From Pseudomonas sp. P818 (GTDB taxonomy: Bacteria; Pseudomonadota; Gammaproteobacteria; Pseudomonadales; Pseudomonadaceae): 64,000 nt of DNA. Below the pieces are notes generated by a model. That model saw nothing but the letters and a program-made list of their open reading frames with translations. It ran no database searches and was not told the origin of the DNA. The stretch lies in contig NZ_ATKM01000003.1 in the NCBI RefSeq assembly GCF_000418555.1, positions 91,384-155,383 of the forward strand. The letters are read 5' to 3'. Positions 40,904 through 52,320 of this stretch are shown piece after piece. How positions within the stretch are numbered: position 1 is the stretch's first letter; the number at the start of each line of letters is the position of its first letter. The position numbers and the translations under genes are program-made.

Positions 40904-41421
40904 CTAGACCTGTGGTAATCGCAGCTCCAGCGCATTGCGGGGCTGTTTCAGCACCTGCTCGTCGCAGTTGTGCCCCTCGCCGCCACGGTCCACCACGAGG
41001 AAGCGGCCGGGATGCTGCAGGCATAACAGCGGGTGGTGCCAGGTGCCACGCGCGTAGTTCACGCCCTGGTCCGGCGCGCTGATGAAGGCGCGTATTTTCG
41101 ACTCGTCCAGCTCGCCGGGTGGGGCGACGACGATCAGCATGCGTCCGCCGTCCACCGGGTAGAAAGCCTGGCTGCCAAGCGGATGACGTTCGAGCATGCG
41201 GATTTCGATGGGCGCGTGCCAGGCCTTGCCCTCGAAGATATTCACCAGAGTTCTGGGCAATTCGCCAGCCAGCTCCACCTGCACCAGGTCGTGGTAGCGG
41301 GTGGTGGTGCCGGCATTGATCGGAAAGGCTGTGGCGCCGGCTGTTTCGATCACGTCGCCGAAGGGTGCGAAGGCTTCGCGGGTCAGCGGCTCGATGCGCA
41401 GCGGCAGGGGTGCTGGCGCGT

Positions 41422-41425
<4 letters not shown>
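40904..41425 (-). CDS. allA: Ureidoglycolate lyase (AllA-like)
   Basis: A 173-residue cupin-like protein. [50 protein letters not shown] and [14 protein letters not shown] are AllA motifs. The enzyme splits ureidoglycolate to glyoxylate and urea in allantoin breakdown. The start codon is GTG at 41425, overlapping the upstream ATPase gene as GTGA. No other allantoin gene lies near; its place in an ABC transporter operon suggests the transporter imports a ureide-like compound (inference). Confidence 0.88.
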
Positions 41426-42139
<714 letters not shown>

Positions 42140-42153
<14 letters not shown>

Positions 42154-42787
42154 TCAGCCTCCTTTCCAGGCGGTATGCAGCGAGCGAGAGCGGGTAGCAG
42201 AGCAGGAAGTAACCGAGGGCGACGAAGCCGTAGACCATGAACGGCTCGAAAGTGGCGTTGGCCAGCATGCTGCCGGTCTTTGTCAGTTCGGTGAAACCGA
42301 TGATCGAGGTCACCGCAGTGCCCTTGACCACCTGCACCGAGAACCCGACGGTGGGCGCCACGGCGATACGCAGCGCCTGCGGCAGCACCACGTGGCGCAG
42401 GGTTTCCAGGCGGCTCATGGCCAGGCTTTCGGATGCCTCCCACTGGCCACGGCTGATCGATTCGACGCAGCCGCGCCAGATCTCGGCGAGAAAGGCGCTG
42501 GTGAACAGCGTCAGCGCGGTGGCCGCAGCCAGCCAGGGCGACACGTCGACGCCGAGCAGGGCGATGCCGAAGAACACCAGAAACAGCTGCATCAACAGCG
42601 GCGTGCCCTGGAATAGTTCGATATAGCCACGGGCCAGGATGCGCGGCGCCGACAGTGGCGACAGCCGTGCCAGCAACACCAGCAGGCCGGCGATGCCGCC
42701 ACAGACGAAGGCCACCAGCGACAGCAGCAGGGTCCACTGCAGGCCGGTGAGCAGGTTACGCAGGATGTCCCAGAGGGTGAAGTCCAT
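42140..42787 (-). CDS. Polar amino acid-type ABC permease (second)
   Basis: A 215-residue inner-membrane permease of the HisM/GlnP type. The family loop EIWRGCVESISRGQWEASESLAMSRLETLRHVVLPQALR binds the ATPase. I start at 42787 (MDFTLWDILRNLL); the start overlaps the previous stop as TGATG. It forms a pair with the 42787-43452 permease. Confidence 0.92.
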
Positions 42788-43452
42788 CAGCGCTCTCCCA
42801 TGATGAAGCGGCGACCGAACCAGGCCAGCAACTGGCGAATCCCGATGGCCATGAGCAGGTACAGCGCCGTGGTCAGCAGGTAGGTCTCGAAGGCGCGGAA
42901 GTTGCGCGACTGGATGAAGTTGGCGGCGAACGACAGCTCCTCGGTGGAAATCTGCGAGCACACCGCCGAACCGAGCATGACGATGATGATCTGGCTCGAC
43001 AGCGCCGGCCACACCTTGCCCAGCGCCGGGCGCAGCACCACATGGCGGAAGGTCTCGAAGCGGCTCATGGCCAGTGCGCTGGCAGCCTCGAGCTGGCCGT
43101 GCGGGATGGCCTGGATGCCGGCACGGATGATCTCCGTGGAATAGGCGCCGAGGTTGATCACCATCGCCAGCACCGCAGCCTCCCACTCGCTCAGGCGCAC
43201 CCCGAGCGAGGGCAGACCGAAGAAGATGAAGAACAGCTGGACGATGAACGGCGTATTGCGGATCAGCTCCACGTACACGCCGAAAATCTGGTCGAACGGG
43301 CGGATGCGCCAGGCGCGCAATATCGCCCCGACGATGCCGAGACCGACGCCCAGCAGGGTGCCGATCGCCGTCAGCGCTAGGGTGAAGGCCGCGCCCTGCA
43401 GCAGCAGGTCGCTGTGCTGCAGGACGGCGGCGAAGTCGAACTGATACGCCAT
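42787..43452 (-). CDS. Polar amino acid-type ABC permease (first)
   Basis: A 221-residue permease with about five helices. ELIRNTPFIVQLFFIFFGLP and EIIRAGIQAIPHGQLEAASALAMSRFETFRHVVLRPALG are family motifs, the second being the ATPase-contact loop. Coupled by a one-base overlap to the second permease, and 20 bases after the binding-protein gene. Confidence 0.92.
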   Translation of the reverse strand: MAYQFDFAAVLQHSDLLLQGAAFTLALTAIGTLLGVGLGIVGAILRAWRIRPFDQIFGVYVELIRNTPFIVQLFFIFFGLPSLGVRLSEWEAAVLAMVINLGAYSTEIIRAGIQAIPHGQLEAASALAMSRFETFRHVVLRPALGKVWPALSSQIIIVMLGSAVCSQISTEELSFAANFIQSRNFRAFETYLLTTALYLLMAIGIRQLLAWFGRRFIMGER

Positions 43453-43472
43453 GGCTCAGCGCTCCGTCAGGC

Positions 43473-44258
43473 TCAGAGATCAGCCGGCAGAGGCTGCTTC
43501 AGCCATTTCTGGCTGAGCGCTTCGAGGCTGCCATCGGCTTTGGCGTCGGCGATGATGGTGTTGACCTTGTCCAGCAGCGCGGCCTGGTTCTTGTTCACAC
43601 CGACGTAGACCGGCGAATCCTTGAGCTTGAGCTTCATGCTCGGTACGCGCTTGGGGTTACGCTCGGAGATGGCCACCATCACCACGTTGCCGCTGGCAAT
43701 CAGCTCGACCTGACCGGACAGGTAGGCGGCGATGGTCGAGTTGTTGTCCTCGAAGCGCTTGATGGTGGCGCCTTTCGGAGCGACGTTGCTCAGCTCGATG
43801 TCCTCGATGGAGCCGCGGGTGACGCTGATGGTCTTGCCATTCAGCTCTTCGAGGCTGGAGACGGCTGCGTCTTCAGGGCCGAACACGCCGAGATAGAAGG
43901 GCGCATAGGGCGCCGAAAAGTCGATCACCGCTTCGCGCTCGGGGTTCTTGCCCAGGCTGGAAATCACCAGGTCGACCTTGCCGGTGGTGAGGAAGGGGAT
44001 GCGGTTGGTGCTGTTGACCGGGGTCAGCTCCAGTTTCACCGCCAGCTTGTCGGCCAGCAATTGCGCGGTGTCGATATCCAGGCCGCGTGGTTTCATGTCC
44101 GGGCCGACCGAACCGAAGGGCGGGAAGTCCTGCGGTACGGCGACTTTCAGTACTCCTGCCTTGCTGATGTCATCGAGTGCATCGGCGTGAGCGGTACTGG
44201 TGCCAAAGGCCAGGGCGGCGAACAGGGTACCCAGCAGGGTGCGGTGAATTTTGCGCAT
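43473..44258 (-). CDS. Amino acid-type ABC solute-binding protein
   Basis: A 261-residue periplasmic protein of solute-binding family 3. Signal peptide MRKIHRTLLGTLFAALAFGTSTAHA. GVLKVAVPQDFPPFGSVGPDMKPRGLDIDTAQLLADKL is the classical N-terminal lobe; GKTISVTRGSIEDIELS lies in the second lobe. Ligand unknown; the allA neighbour suggests a ureide or amino acid. The start at 44258 begins the signal peptide. First gene of the operon. Confidence 0.9.
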   Translation of the reverse strand: MRKIHRTLLGTLFAALAFGTSTAHADALDDISKAGVLKVAVPQDFPPFGSVGPDMKPRGLDIDTAQLLADKLAVKLELTPVNSTNRIPFLTTGKVDLVISSLGKNPEREAVIDFSAPYAPFYLGVFGPEDAAVSSLEELNGKTISVTRGSIEDIELSNVAPKGATIKRFEDNNSTIAAYLSGQVELIASGNVVMVAISERNPKRVPSMKLKLKDSPVYVGVNKNQAALLDKVNTIIADAKADGSLEALSQKWLKQPLPADL

Positions 44259-44375
44259 GTCGAACTCCCGATCAATGAAGGAAAAGCCAAGCGTTTGCCT
44301 CATTGGGGCAGTGCATCGCCTGTGCCAGATTCAATGAAATCGATGCTTTCATCGCCGCAGGCTAGTGGGAATAAG

Positions 44376-44419
44376 GTCTTACTGGTCTGAACAGTTGGCG
44401 TTGCTGACCAGGTGGTCAG
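44376..44419. promoter_or_regulatory. Candidate FadR/GntR-type operators
   Basis: In the 286-base gap between the transporter operon and the divergent regulator, CTGACCA-GG-TGGTCAG (44404-44419) is a perfect palindrome with 7-base arms. A related half-like site TGGTCTGAACA lies at about 44381-44391. FadR-family proteins bind TGGTnnnACCA-like palindromes, so the regulator probably controls both directions here. This is inference from the pattern. Confidence 0.45.
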
Positions 44420-44544
44420 AGATCTTTCTGTGCCATCTCGGTGCGTTACTCTATGGGGCTGTTCCACAAGGGGGCGTCGCTTGCCTGGAGCCGTCTTCTG
44501 GCCTTACAAAGGCAGCTCCACTGGACTGACCGGCCCGAACAGCA

Positions 44545-45249
44545 ATGAATGCTTCCGCTCCCCGCGCGGTACCCGAATACGCCCTGCAGGCCATCCGCCG
44601 CCTGATCGAGGAGGAGGGCTATCGCCCCGGTGACGCGCTGCCCTCGCAGCGCGACCTGGCCGAGCGCCTGGGCGTCAGCCGTGCCTCGCTGCGCGAGGCG
44701 TTGTCATCGCTCAGCGCGCTGGGCCTGGTCAGCGTGCAGGCCGGCAAGGGCGTGTTCGTTCAGCAGGCGCCGAAAGCCGAAGCTGCCGGTGCTTTCGTCT
44801 GGCCGTTCGCCGCGCAGGTGTCGGCCGCCGACACCTTCCAGCTGCGCTTCGCCCTGGAGGGTTTCGCCTGCGGCCTGGCGGCCGGGGTGATGACTGCCGA
44901 GGAGCTGGACATCCTCGAAGACAACGTCGAACAGATGCGCCGTGAGCTTCGCGCCGGCGACTTCGAGCAGGCGACGCGCCTGGACTTCGAGTTCCACCAG
45001 CGCATCCTCGCCGCCAGCGGCAATCAGGCGATGTTCGCCCTGGTGACCTCCAGCGCCGACATCTTTTTGGAAAGCCAGAAGCTGCCGTTCATCCGACCGG
45101 AGCGGGCTATGGAGACCTGGCAGGAGCACCGCAAGATCCTCAAGGCCCTGGCCAGACACGCCGCCGGCCCGGCGCAAAAGGCCATGCAGCAGCACATCCG
45201 CGCCGCCGCGCTGCGCACCGGCATCGCATTCGCCACACTGGGCGATTGA
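44545..45249 (+). CDS. FadR/GntR-family regulator (FCD domain)
   Basis: A 234-residue regulator. N-terminal winged helix GDALPSQRDLAERLGVSRASLREALSSL (about 29-56), then a C-terminal FCD helical domain with the usual metal/ligand residues (LDFEFHQRILAASGN, HRKILKAL, MQQHIRAA). It is divergent from the transporter-allA operon and is presumably its regulator. Between ppx and trxA this gene and the operon are an insertion relative to the order I know in P. aeruginosa and P. putida. Confidence 0.9.
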   Translation: MNASAPRAVPEYALQAIRRLIEEEGYRPGDALPSQRDLAERLGVSRASLREALSSLSALGLVSVQAGKGVFVQQAPKAEAAGAFVWPFAAQVSAADTFQLRFALEGFACGLAAGVMTAEELDILEDNVEQMRRELRAGDFEQATRLDFEFHQRILAASGNQAMFALVTSSADIFLESQKLPFIRPERAMETWQEHRKILKALARHAAGPAQKAMQQHIRAAALRTGIAFATLGD

Positions 45250-45360
45250 GGCTTATAGTGACAGCCTATTGAAAGGCTCAATCGCCCGCGCCTTTCGGTG
45301 TCACTAAAGCCGGGCTATGATGGCGCCACTTTTTTGCTTCCGAATATACGGAGACCCCTC

Positions 45361-45687
45361 ATGAGCGAATTCATCACCAACGTCAGCGACGCCAGCTTTG
45401 ACCAGGACGTCATCCAGGCTGAGGGTCCGGTTCTGGTGGACTACTGGGCTGAATGGTGCGGCCCGTGCAAGATGATCGCGCCGGTGCTCGACGAGATCGC
45501 CAAGGACTACCAGGGCAAGTTGAAGATCTGCAAGCTGAACATCGACGAGAACCAGGAAACTCCGCCCAAGTACGGCGTGCGCGGTATCCCGACCCTGATG
45601 CTGTTCAAGAACGGCAACGTCGAAGCGACCAAGGTCGGTGCACTGTCCAAGTCGCAACTGGCTGCCTTCCTCGACAGCAACATTTAA
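45361..45687 (+). CDS. trxA: Thioredoxin 1
   Basis: A 108-residue thioredoxin with the active site WCGPCK (Cys33, Cys36) and the cis-Pro of GIPTLMLF. It reduces cytoplasmic disulfides and serves ribonucleotide reductase. GGAGACCCCTC precedes the ATG. In the 111-base leader an 8-base inverted pair TAGTGACA/TGTCACTA (45256-45263, 45299-45306) is seen. rho follows. Confidence 0.97.
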   Translation: MSEFITNVSDASFDQDVIQAEGPVLVDYWAEWCGPCKMIAPVLDEIAKDYQGKLKICKLNIDENQETPPKYGVRGIPTLMLFKNGNVEATKVGALSKSQLAAFLDSNI

Positions 45688-45690
45688 GAA

Positions 45691-45772
45691 GTAGGGTGGG
45701 CTTCAGCCCACCAAGCTGGTTGCAGTTGGCATGGTGGTGGGCTGAAGCGGAGCGCCGCCCGGCCCACCCTAC
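45691..45772. repeat. Interspersed GTAGGGTGGGC-type repeat
   Basis: Outer arms GTAGGGTGGG (45691-45700) and CCCACCCTAC (45763-45772), with inner GGGCTTCAGCCC. It lies between trxA and its terminator. Related copies are at 32911-33040 and 62319-62391. Confidence 0.75.
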
Positions 45773-45787
45773 AGCGCTCCAAAGAAG

Positions 45788-45810
45788 CCCCGCCTTGTGC
45801 GGGGTTTTTT
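45788..45810 (+). terminator. Intrinsic terminator after trxA
   Basis: CCCCGC/GCGGGG stem with a CTTGT loop, followed by six T. It separates trxA from rho; the rho leader of about 185 bases follows with no gene. Confidence 0.88.
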
Positions 45811-45997
45811 CGTTTTCGGGCTAGACGCTGTTTTTTCACGGTGTTAAATTCGGCCTCGCTGCATCCCCTATGCAGCTCTCTGCATGCCGTCGCCGATTCA
45901 TTCCTATACGAATTCGTTCGCGATCCTGTCGCCTTCTCTGCGGCGCGGCTTCTCAAGCTAACAGCTTTCTTCTCCTCTCGATGATCACGTCATTCCT

Positions 45998-47257
<1,260 letters not shown>

Positions 47258-47562
47258 GAGGATCTACTGCGCGGAGGTGATGCTGCGTTAAAAACAGACT
47301 CGAGATGCTCATGTACAGTCGTACACTCCGCTCTCTCGCCTGTTTGATTCGCTGGCGCTCACCCTTCGGGCCAGCCTTTGGCTGTTACTCCCGTTGGTCG
47401 TTGCGCCTTGCCTGACCTCCGCTCGCTACGATCCGATTGCACTGCCACAAGGCCGGGGAAACCCGGCCTTGTCGTATCTGGAGGCTTTCAAGCCTTCTGA
47501 AAGCCCGACTTCGGCGCTAAACTTTGCGGCCGACTCCTGCCTGTCCGACACGAGGCTCCTGC
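47258..47562 (+). other. 305-bp rho-ubiD gap with a strong hairpin
   Basis: No gene is seen. ACAAGGCCGGG / CCCGGCCTTGT (47447-47472) with a GAAA tetraloop is a strong hairpin without T-run, a likely rho terminator. The part 47272-47400 (GGAGGTGATGCTGCG, then AAAAACAGACTCGAG) resembles dispersed intergenic sequence in Pseudomonas; I cannot assign it a role. Confidence 0.45.
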
Positions 47563-49029
47563 ATGCAGTATCGCGACCTGCGCGACTTCATCCGTGAACT
47601 GGAAAAGCGCGGCGAACTCAAGCGTATCCAGACCCCGGTATCGCCCATTCTGGAAATGACCGAAGTCTGCGACCGTACCCTGCGCAAGGGCGGGCCGGCG
47701 CTGTTGTTCGAGCAGCCCACCGGTTTCGACGTGCCGGTGCTCGGCAATCTGTTCGGCACGCCCAAGCGCGTGGCGCTGGGCATGGGCGCCGAGGACGTTG
47801 CCGAGCTGCGCGAGATCGGCAAGCTGCTGGCCTTTCTCAAGGAGCCGGAGCCGCCCAAGGGACTCAAGGACGCCTGGAGCAAGCTACCGATCTTCAAGAA
47901 GGTCATCTCCATGGCGCCCAAGGTGGTCAAGGACGCGCCCTGCCATGAAGTGATCGAGGAGGGCGATGACGTCGACCTCGGCAAACTGCCTATTCAGCAT
48001 TGCTGGCCGGGCGACGTGGCGCCGTTGATCACCTGGGGCCTGACCATCACCAAGGGCCCGAACAAGGAGCGGCAGAACCTCGGCATCTATCGCCAGCAGG
48101 TGATCGGCCGCAACAAGGTGATCATGCGCTGGCTCAGCCATCGTGGCGGCGCGCTGGATTACCGCGACTGGTGCCAGAAGCATCCGGACAAGCCTTACCC
48201 GGTCTGCGTTGCGCTCGGCGCGGATCCTGCGACCATCCTCGGCGCCGTGACGCCAGTGCCCGATACGCTGTCCGAATATGCCTTCGCCGGCCTCTTGCGC
48301 GGTCATCGCACCGAGCTGATCAAGGCGATTGGCAGCGATCTGCAGGTGCCGGCCAGCGCCGAGATCGTGCTGGAAGGCGTGATCCATCCGGGCGAGACCG
48401 CGCCGGAAGGCCCCTACGGCGACCACACCGGCTACTACAATGAGGTCGACACCTTCCCGGTGTTTACCGTCGAGCGCATCACCCGCCGCCGCGATCCGAT
48501 CTATCACAGCACCTACACCGGCCGCCCGCCGGATGAACCGGCAATCCTCGGCGTGGCGCTGAACGAGGTGTTCGTGCCGATCCTGCAGAAGCAGTTCCCC
48601 GAGATCACCGACTTCTACCTGCCGCCGGAAGGCTGCTCCTACCGCATGGCGGTGGTGACCATGAAGAAGCAGTACCCGGGCCATGCCAAGCGCGTAATGC
48701 TCGGCGTCTGGTCGTTCCTGCGACAGTTCATGTACACCAAGTTCGTTATCGTTACCGACGACGATATCAACGCACGGGACTGGAATGACGTGATCTGGGC
48801 GATTACCACGCGCATGGACCCCAAACGCGACACGGTGATGATCGACAACACGCCGATCGACTATCTCGACTTCGCCTCGCCGATCTCCGGCCTGGGCTCG
48901 AAGATGGGCCTGGACGCCACCCACAAATGGCCGGGCGAGACCAGCCGCGAATGGGGCCGCGCCATCGAGAAGGATCCGGCCGTGGTGGCGCGTGTCGACG
49001 CGCTGTGGAGCGAGCTGGGAATCGATTGA
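47563..49029 (+). CDS. ubiD: 4-hydroxy-3-polyprenylbenzoate decarboxylase UbiD
   Basis: A 488-residue prenylated-FMN-dependent decarboxylase of ubiquinone synthesis. [22 protein letters not shown] is the family N-terminus. [18 protein letters not shown] and the [23 protein letters not shown] segment contain the active-site Glu/Arg residues, and [22 protein letters not shown] is the C-terminal motif. The start at 47563 is preferred to an upstream in-frame codon. One-base overlap with the next gene. Confidence 0.95.
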   Translation: MQYRDLRDFIRELEKRGELKRIQTPVSPILEMTEVCDRTLRKGGPALLFEQPTGFDVPVLGNLFGTPKRVALGMGAEDVAELREIGKLLAFLKEPEPPKGLKDAWSKLPIFKKVISMAPKVVKDAPCHEVIEEGDDVDLGKLPIQHCWPGDVAPLITWGLTITKGPNKERQNLGIYRQQVIGRNKVIMRWLSHRGGALDYRDWCQKHPDKPYPVCVALGADPATILGAVTPVPDTLSEYAFAGLLRGHRTELIKAIGSDLQVPASAEIVLEGVIHPGETAPEGPYGDHTGYYNEVDTFPVFTVERITRRRDPIYHSTYTGRPPDEPAILGVALNEVFVPILQKQFPEITDFYLPPEGCSYRMAVVTMKKQYPGHAKRVMLGVWSFLRQFMYTKFVIVTDDDINARDWNDVIWAITTRMDPKRDTVMIDNTPIDYLDFASPISGLGSKMGLDATHKWPGETSREWGRAIEKDPAVVARVDALWSELGID

Positions 49030-49994
49030 TGAACGTCACCCTGCAACCCTCCGGCATCACCCTCGCCCTGCAGCCGGGGGAGCGCATCCTCGATGGCGCT
49101 CGCCGTCTGGGCTACGACTGCCCACAGAGCTGTCGCAACGGCAACTGCCATATCTGCGCCGCGCTGCTGGTGGAAGGGCGCGTGCGGCAGAACGGCGCCG
49201 AGCTGGATCACGGCGAGCTGTTCACCTGCCTGGCCGAGCCGCTGGAAGACTGCGTGCTGCACTGGGATGGGGTGTTGGCGCCGGGTGAACTGCCGGTGCG
49301 CGAGCTGAGCTGCCAGGTCATCGAGTGTCAGGCGGTGGGTGGCGATGTGTTCCGCGTGCGTCTGCGCACCCCGGCCGGCAAAGTGCCGCGTTATCACGCC
49401 GGGCAGTACCTGCTGTTGCAGCGCCCGGATGGCGAGATGGCGGCCTTCTCCCTGGCTTCCGCACCGCACGCCGGGCGTGAGCTGGAGCTGCATATCCTTG
49501 CCCGCGAGGAGAGCAGCATTGCCCTGCTGGAGCACCTGCGCAGCACCGGCATGGCTCGCGTGCAGATGCCATACGGCGACACCCATCTCGCCGAGCTGCC
49601 CGATGGCCCGCTGGTGCTGATCGCTGCTGGTACCGGCATGGGTCAGATGCACAGCCTGATCGAGCACTGCCGCGCTGCCGGTTTCGCCCACCCGGTACAC
49701 CTGTACTGGGGCGCACGCCGGCCCGAGGATTTCTACGAGCTGCCGCACTGGGCCCAATGGCAGCAGCTGGACAATCTGCACCTGCATCAGGTGGTCAGCG
49801 ACCAGTGTGGCTGGCAGGGCCGTTGCGGTCTGCTGCACGAAGCGGTGCGCGAGGATTTCCCGGATCTCAAGGCATTGCACGTCTACGCCAGCGGCTCACC
49901 GGCGATGGTCTACGCCACGCTCGACGCATTGGTCGAAGCCGGCATGGATGCCCACCAGATGCGCGCCGACGTATTCGCCTACGCGCCGCGCTAA
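49029..49994 (+). CDS. 2Fe-2S ferredoxin/flavin reductase (CDP-6-deoxy-L-threo-D-glycero-4-hexulose-3-dehydrase reductase-like)
   Basis: A 321-residue NAD(P)H oxidoreductase. The N-terminal plant-type ferredoxin domain has CPQSCRNGNCHIC and a fourth Cys in FTCLAEP. The FAD domain (YHAGQYLLLQRPDGEMAAFSLASAP) and NAD domain (LVLIAAGTGMGQMHSLIEH) follow. It is like AscD/Fre reductases. ATGA overlap with ubiD suggests it may feed electrons to a flavin/prenyl-FMN step; that is inference. Confidence 0.88.
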   Translation: MNVTLQPSGITLALQPGERILDGARRLGYDCPQSCRNGNCHICAALLVEGRVRQNGAELDHGELFTCLAEPLEDCVLHWDGVLAPGELPVRELSCQVIECQAVGGDVFRVRLRTPAGKVPRYHAGQYLLLQRPDGEMAAFSLASAPHAGRELELHILAREESSIALLEHLRSTGMARVQMPYGDTHLAELPDGPLVLIAAGTGMGQMHSLIEHCRAAGFAHPVHLYWGARRPEDFYELPHWAQWQQLDNLHLHQVVSDQCGWQGRCGLLHEAVREDFPDLKALHVYASGSPAMVYATLDALVEAGMDAHQMRADVFAYAPR

Positions 49995-50523
49995 AGGTCA
50001 ATGGCGATCAGAAGGTTGCCAAAGCCTAGCGCCTGCTAGTTAAGGCCGTACGCGTTTGGCTCCCCTCTCCCGCTTGCGGGAGAGGGGCTGGGGGAGAGGG
50101 CTGAAATATCGGCGAAACGGCCATTCACCTCTCCCCTAGCCCTCTTCCCAGAGTGGCGAGGGGACCGACCGTGTTCGAGCGATTGACCGCATTACGCCAA
50201 CGCCGCCTTTCGCAGGAGCCCCACTGTGGGGCAAAGCTTTCGTTGCTCGCCTCCTAGCGGCAACACTTCAGGCCATCACAGGGCGAAGGCAAAAATTGCT
50301 TCCGGCATGTTTTCGAGTTCGCGCTCCCCTTGTTCGCGGCGAGGCTCCGCTGCGCAAAGGCGCGGTAAGTCTCACTTTCAGGCGCCGCTGGTCGATCCGT
50401 TCGGCTCGATCTCCCCAAACGTGAAGTTGTTCAGTTTTTAGACATTTTTTCGCCAGAAACCAAGTGGTCTAATTCCGGCCGACTTTCCAACGCCGTTTTT
50501 CTGCTATTCAAAGGACTGAAAGC
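49995..50523. repeat. 529-bp gap with interspersed repeats upstream of the two-partner locus
   Basis: No gene is seen. 50062-50087 is CCCCTCTCCCGC / GCGGGAGAGGGG around TT, followed by GGGGGAGAGGG and a degenerate partner near 50138-50165. 50214-50245 has a GGAGCCCC/GGGGC hairpin. The last 100 bases (AT-rich, TTTTTAGACATTTTTT) probably hold the promoter of the next operon, which I cannot place exactly. Confidence 0.55.
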
Positions 50524-52287
50524 ATGTCTTTCCGTATTAGCCCTTTATGGCCTGCCATCCCTGGCGACTACTCTCCGGGCTGTCGCAGCGCGACGTTAAA
50601 AGTGGCTCCCGGCCTTTTTTGGGCCCTATGGCTTTGTTTGTTGTCTCTTCCCGCTATCGCCCTGGCGCAGACGCCGGGCGACCGTGAGCTGATCCGCGAG
50701 CGCCAGGAGCGTTTGCTGCAGGAGCAGCAGCGCCGCCTCGAAGAGCTGCAGCAACTTCCAGGCGAAAGCCCTCAACTGCAAACCGCACCGGTCGAAGACG
50801 AACGCTGCTTCGACATCGAGCAGATCCGCCTGGAAGGTGCCACTCTCCTCGGTGAGGACGACCAGCAAACCATTCTGCAGCGCTTCGCCGGCGAGTGTTT
50901 GGGTGTTGGCCAGCTCAACGAGCTGCTCAAGGCTATAACCCAGTTCTATATCGATCGTGGCTATGTCACCTCGCGCGCCTACCTGCCGCAGCAGGACCTA
51001 TCCTCGGGCGAGCTACGGGTCATCGTGGTCGAAGGCCGCCTGGAAGGGCTGGACAGTTCCACGCTTGCCAGCGACCGCGAACTGGCCATGGGCTTCCCCG
51101 GCCAGCCAGGCGAAGTGCTGGACCTGCGCGAACTGGAGCAACTGGTCGATCAGCTCAACCGCCTGCCATCTCGCCAGGCCCAGCTGGAGCTGGTGCCGGG
51201 AGAGGAAGTAGGCGGCAGTCGCGTTAGATTGCAGGGGCAGCGTGACAAACCCTGGCGTGCCGGACTCAACCGCCATAACGACGGGCAGAAGAGCACCGGC
51301 GAGCAACAGTGGGGCCTGAGCTTCGACTGGGACAGCCCGCTCGGCCTGGCCGATCAGCTCAGCCTGCGCGCCAACCGCGATGCGGTGAGCGACAGCTACC
51401 GCCACTCTCACAGCCAGAGCCTGATCTACCAGGTGCCCTACGGCTGGTGGAACTTCAGCTACAGCTACAGCCAGAGCTACTACCGCACGCAGAGCGAGGG
51501 CAATGGCTTTCTCTTCGAGCAGGACGGCGACAGCAAGACCCACGCCTTGCGCGGCGAGCGTGTGCTGCATCGCGATAGCGTCAGCAAAACCTCGCTCAAC
51601 CTGGGTGCCAGCCACCTGCGCACCAACAACTTCCTCCTCGGCAACCGTCTCGACACCTCCAGCACGCGCCTGTCCGAAGCGCAGCTGGGCTTCAACCATG
51701 GCCGCCGTATCGGCAGTGCCTTCGTCAACGCCGATCTCGGCTGGCAACGCGGCATCGGTGCCTTCGACGCCCAGCGCGCCGGCGACCCGCAGGGCAGCCA
51801 GCCAGTGGCGCGCTACAACAAATACACCCTGGCCCTGAGCTACCTGCAGCCCTTCGCGCTGTGGGGCGAGTCCTTCAGCTTCGACAGCCTCGCCTACGGC
51901 CAGAAGAGCGAAGACGTGCTGTTCAGCCCACAGCGCATCAGCATTGGTGGGCTCAGCTCGGTGCGTGGCTTCAAGGACCAGTCCTTGTCCGGCGACACCG
52001 GTGGTTACTGGCGCAACCAGTTGCGCTGGCGCCGGCCGGTCACCTGGGAGGCGCTGCGCCCCTTCGTGCACGAGTACAGCCTGGCCTTCGCCTATGACGT
52101 CGGCGTGATCCACGGCGGCCGGCACAACCCTGAGCAACGCGGCCGCATGACGGGCAACGCTCTCGAGTTCGCCCTGCGCGGCCAGCACCTGGCGGCCTCG
52201 GTGAGCTTCGCCCATGCCCTGGAGCGCCCAGACGCCATCGAGCGCGACGAGCGCCCGGTCTATTTCCGATTCGACCTGTTCTTCTGA
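50524..52287 (+). CDS. Two-partner secretion outer-membrane transporter (TpsB, ShlB/FhaC/CdiB)
   Basis: A 587-residue Omp85-superfamily exporter. A long signal region (FWALWLCLLSLPAIALAQ, about 37-54) and a helix-rich linker (ERQERLLQEQQRRLEELQQL) precede two POTRA domains (CFDIEQIRLEGATLL; VIVVEGRLEGLD). The beta-barrel contains the VRGFKDQSLSGDTGGYW motif (VRGY/F of loop 6) and ends FRFDLFF with the terminal Phe. It exports the TpsA/CdiA protein just downstream through the outer membrane. Confidence 0.93.
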   Translation: MSFRISPLWPAIPGDYSPGCRSATLKVAPGLFWALWLCLLSLPAIALAQTPGDRELIRERQERLLQEQQRRLEELQQLPGESPQLQTAPVEDERCFDIEQIRLEGATLLGEDDQQTILQRFAGECLGVGQLNELLKAITQFYIDRGYVTSRAYLPQQDLSSGELRVIVVEGRLEGLDSSTLASDRELAMGFPGQPGEVLDLRELEQLVDQLNRLPSRQAQLELVPGEEVGGSRVRLQGQRDKPWRAGLNRHNDGQKSTGEQQWGLSFDWDSPLGLADQLSLRANRDAVSDSYRHSHSQSLIYQVPYGWWNFSYSYSQSYYRTQSEGNGFLFEQDGDSKTHALRGERVLHRDSVSKTSLNLGASHLRTNNFLLGNRLDTSSTRLSEAQLGFNHGRRIGSAFVNADLGWQRGIGAFDAQRAGDPQGSQPVARYNKYTLALSYLQPFALWGESFSFDSLAYGQKSEDVLFSPQRISIGGLSSVRGFKDQSLSGDTGGYWRNQLRWRRPVTWEALRPFVHEYSLAFAYDVGVIHGGRHNPEQRGRMTGNALEFALRGQHLAASVSFAHALERPDAIERDERPVYFRFDLFF

Positions 52288-52320
52288 TTGCCCGGCCGGA
52301 CGGCTGGTTGGAGTATCGAC

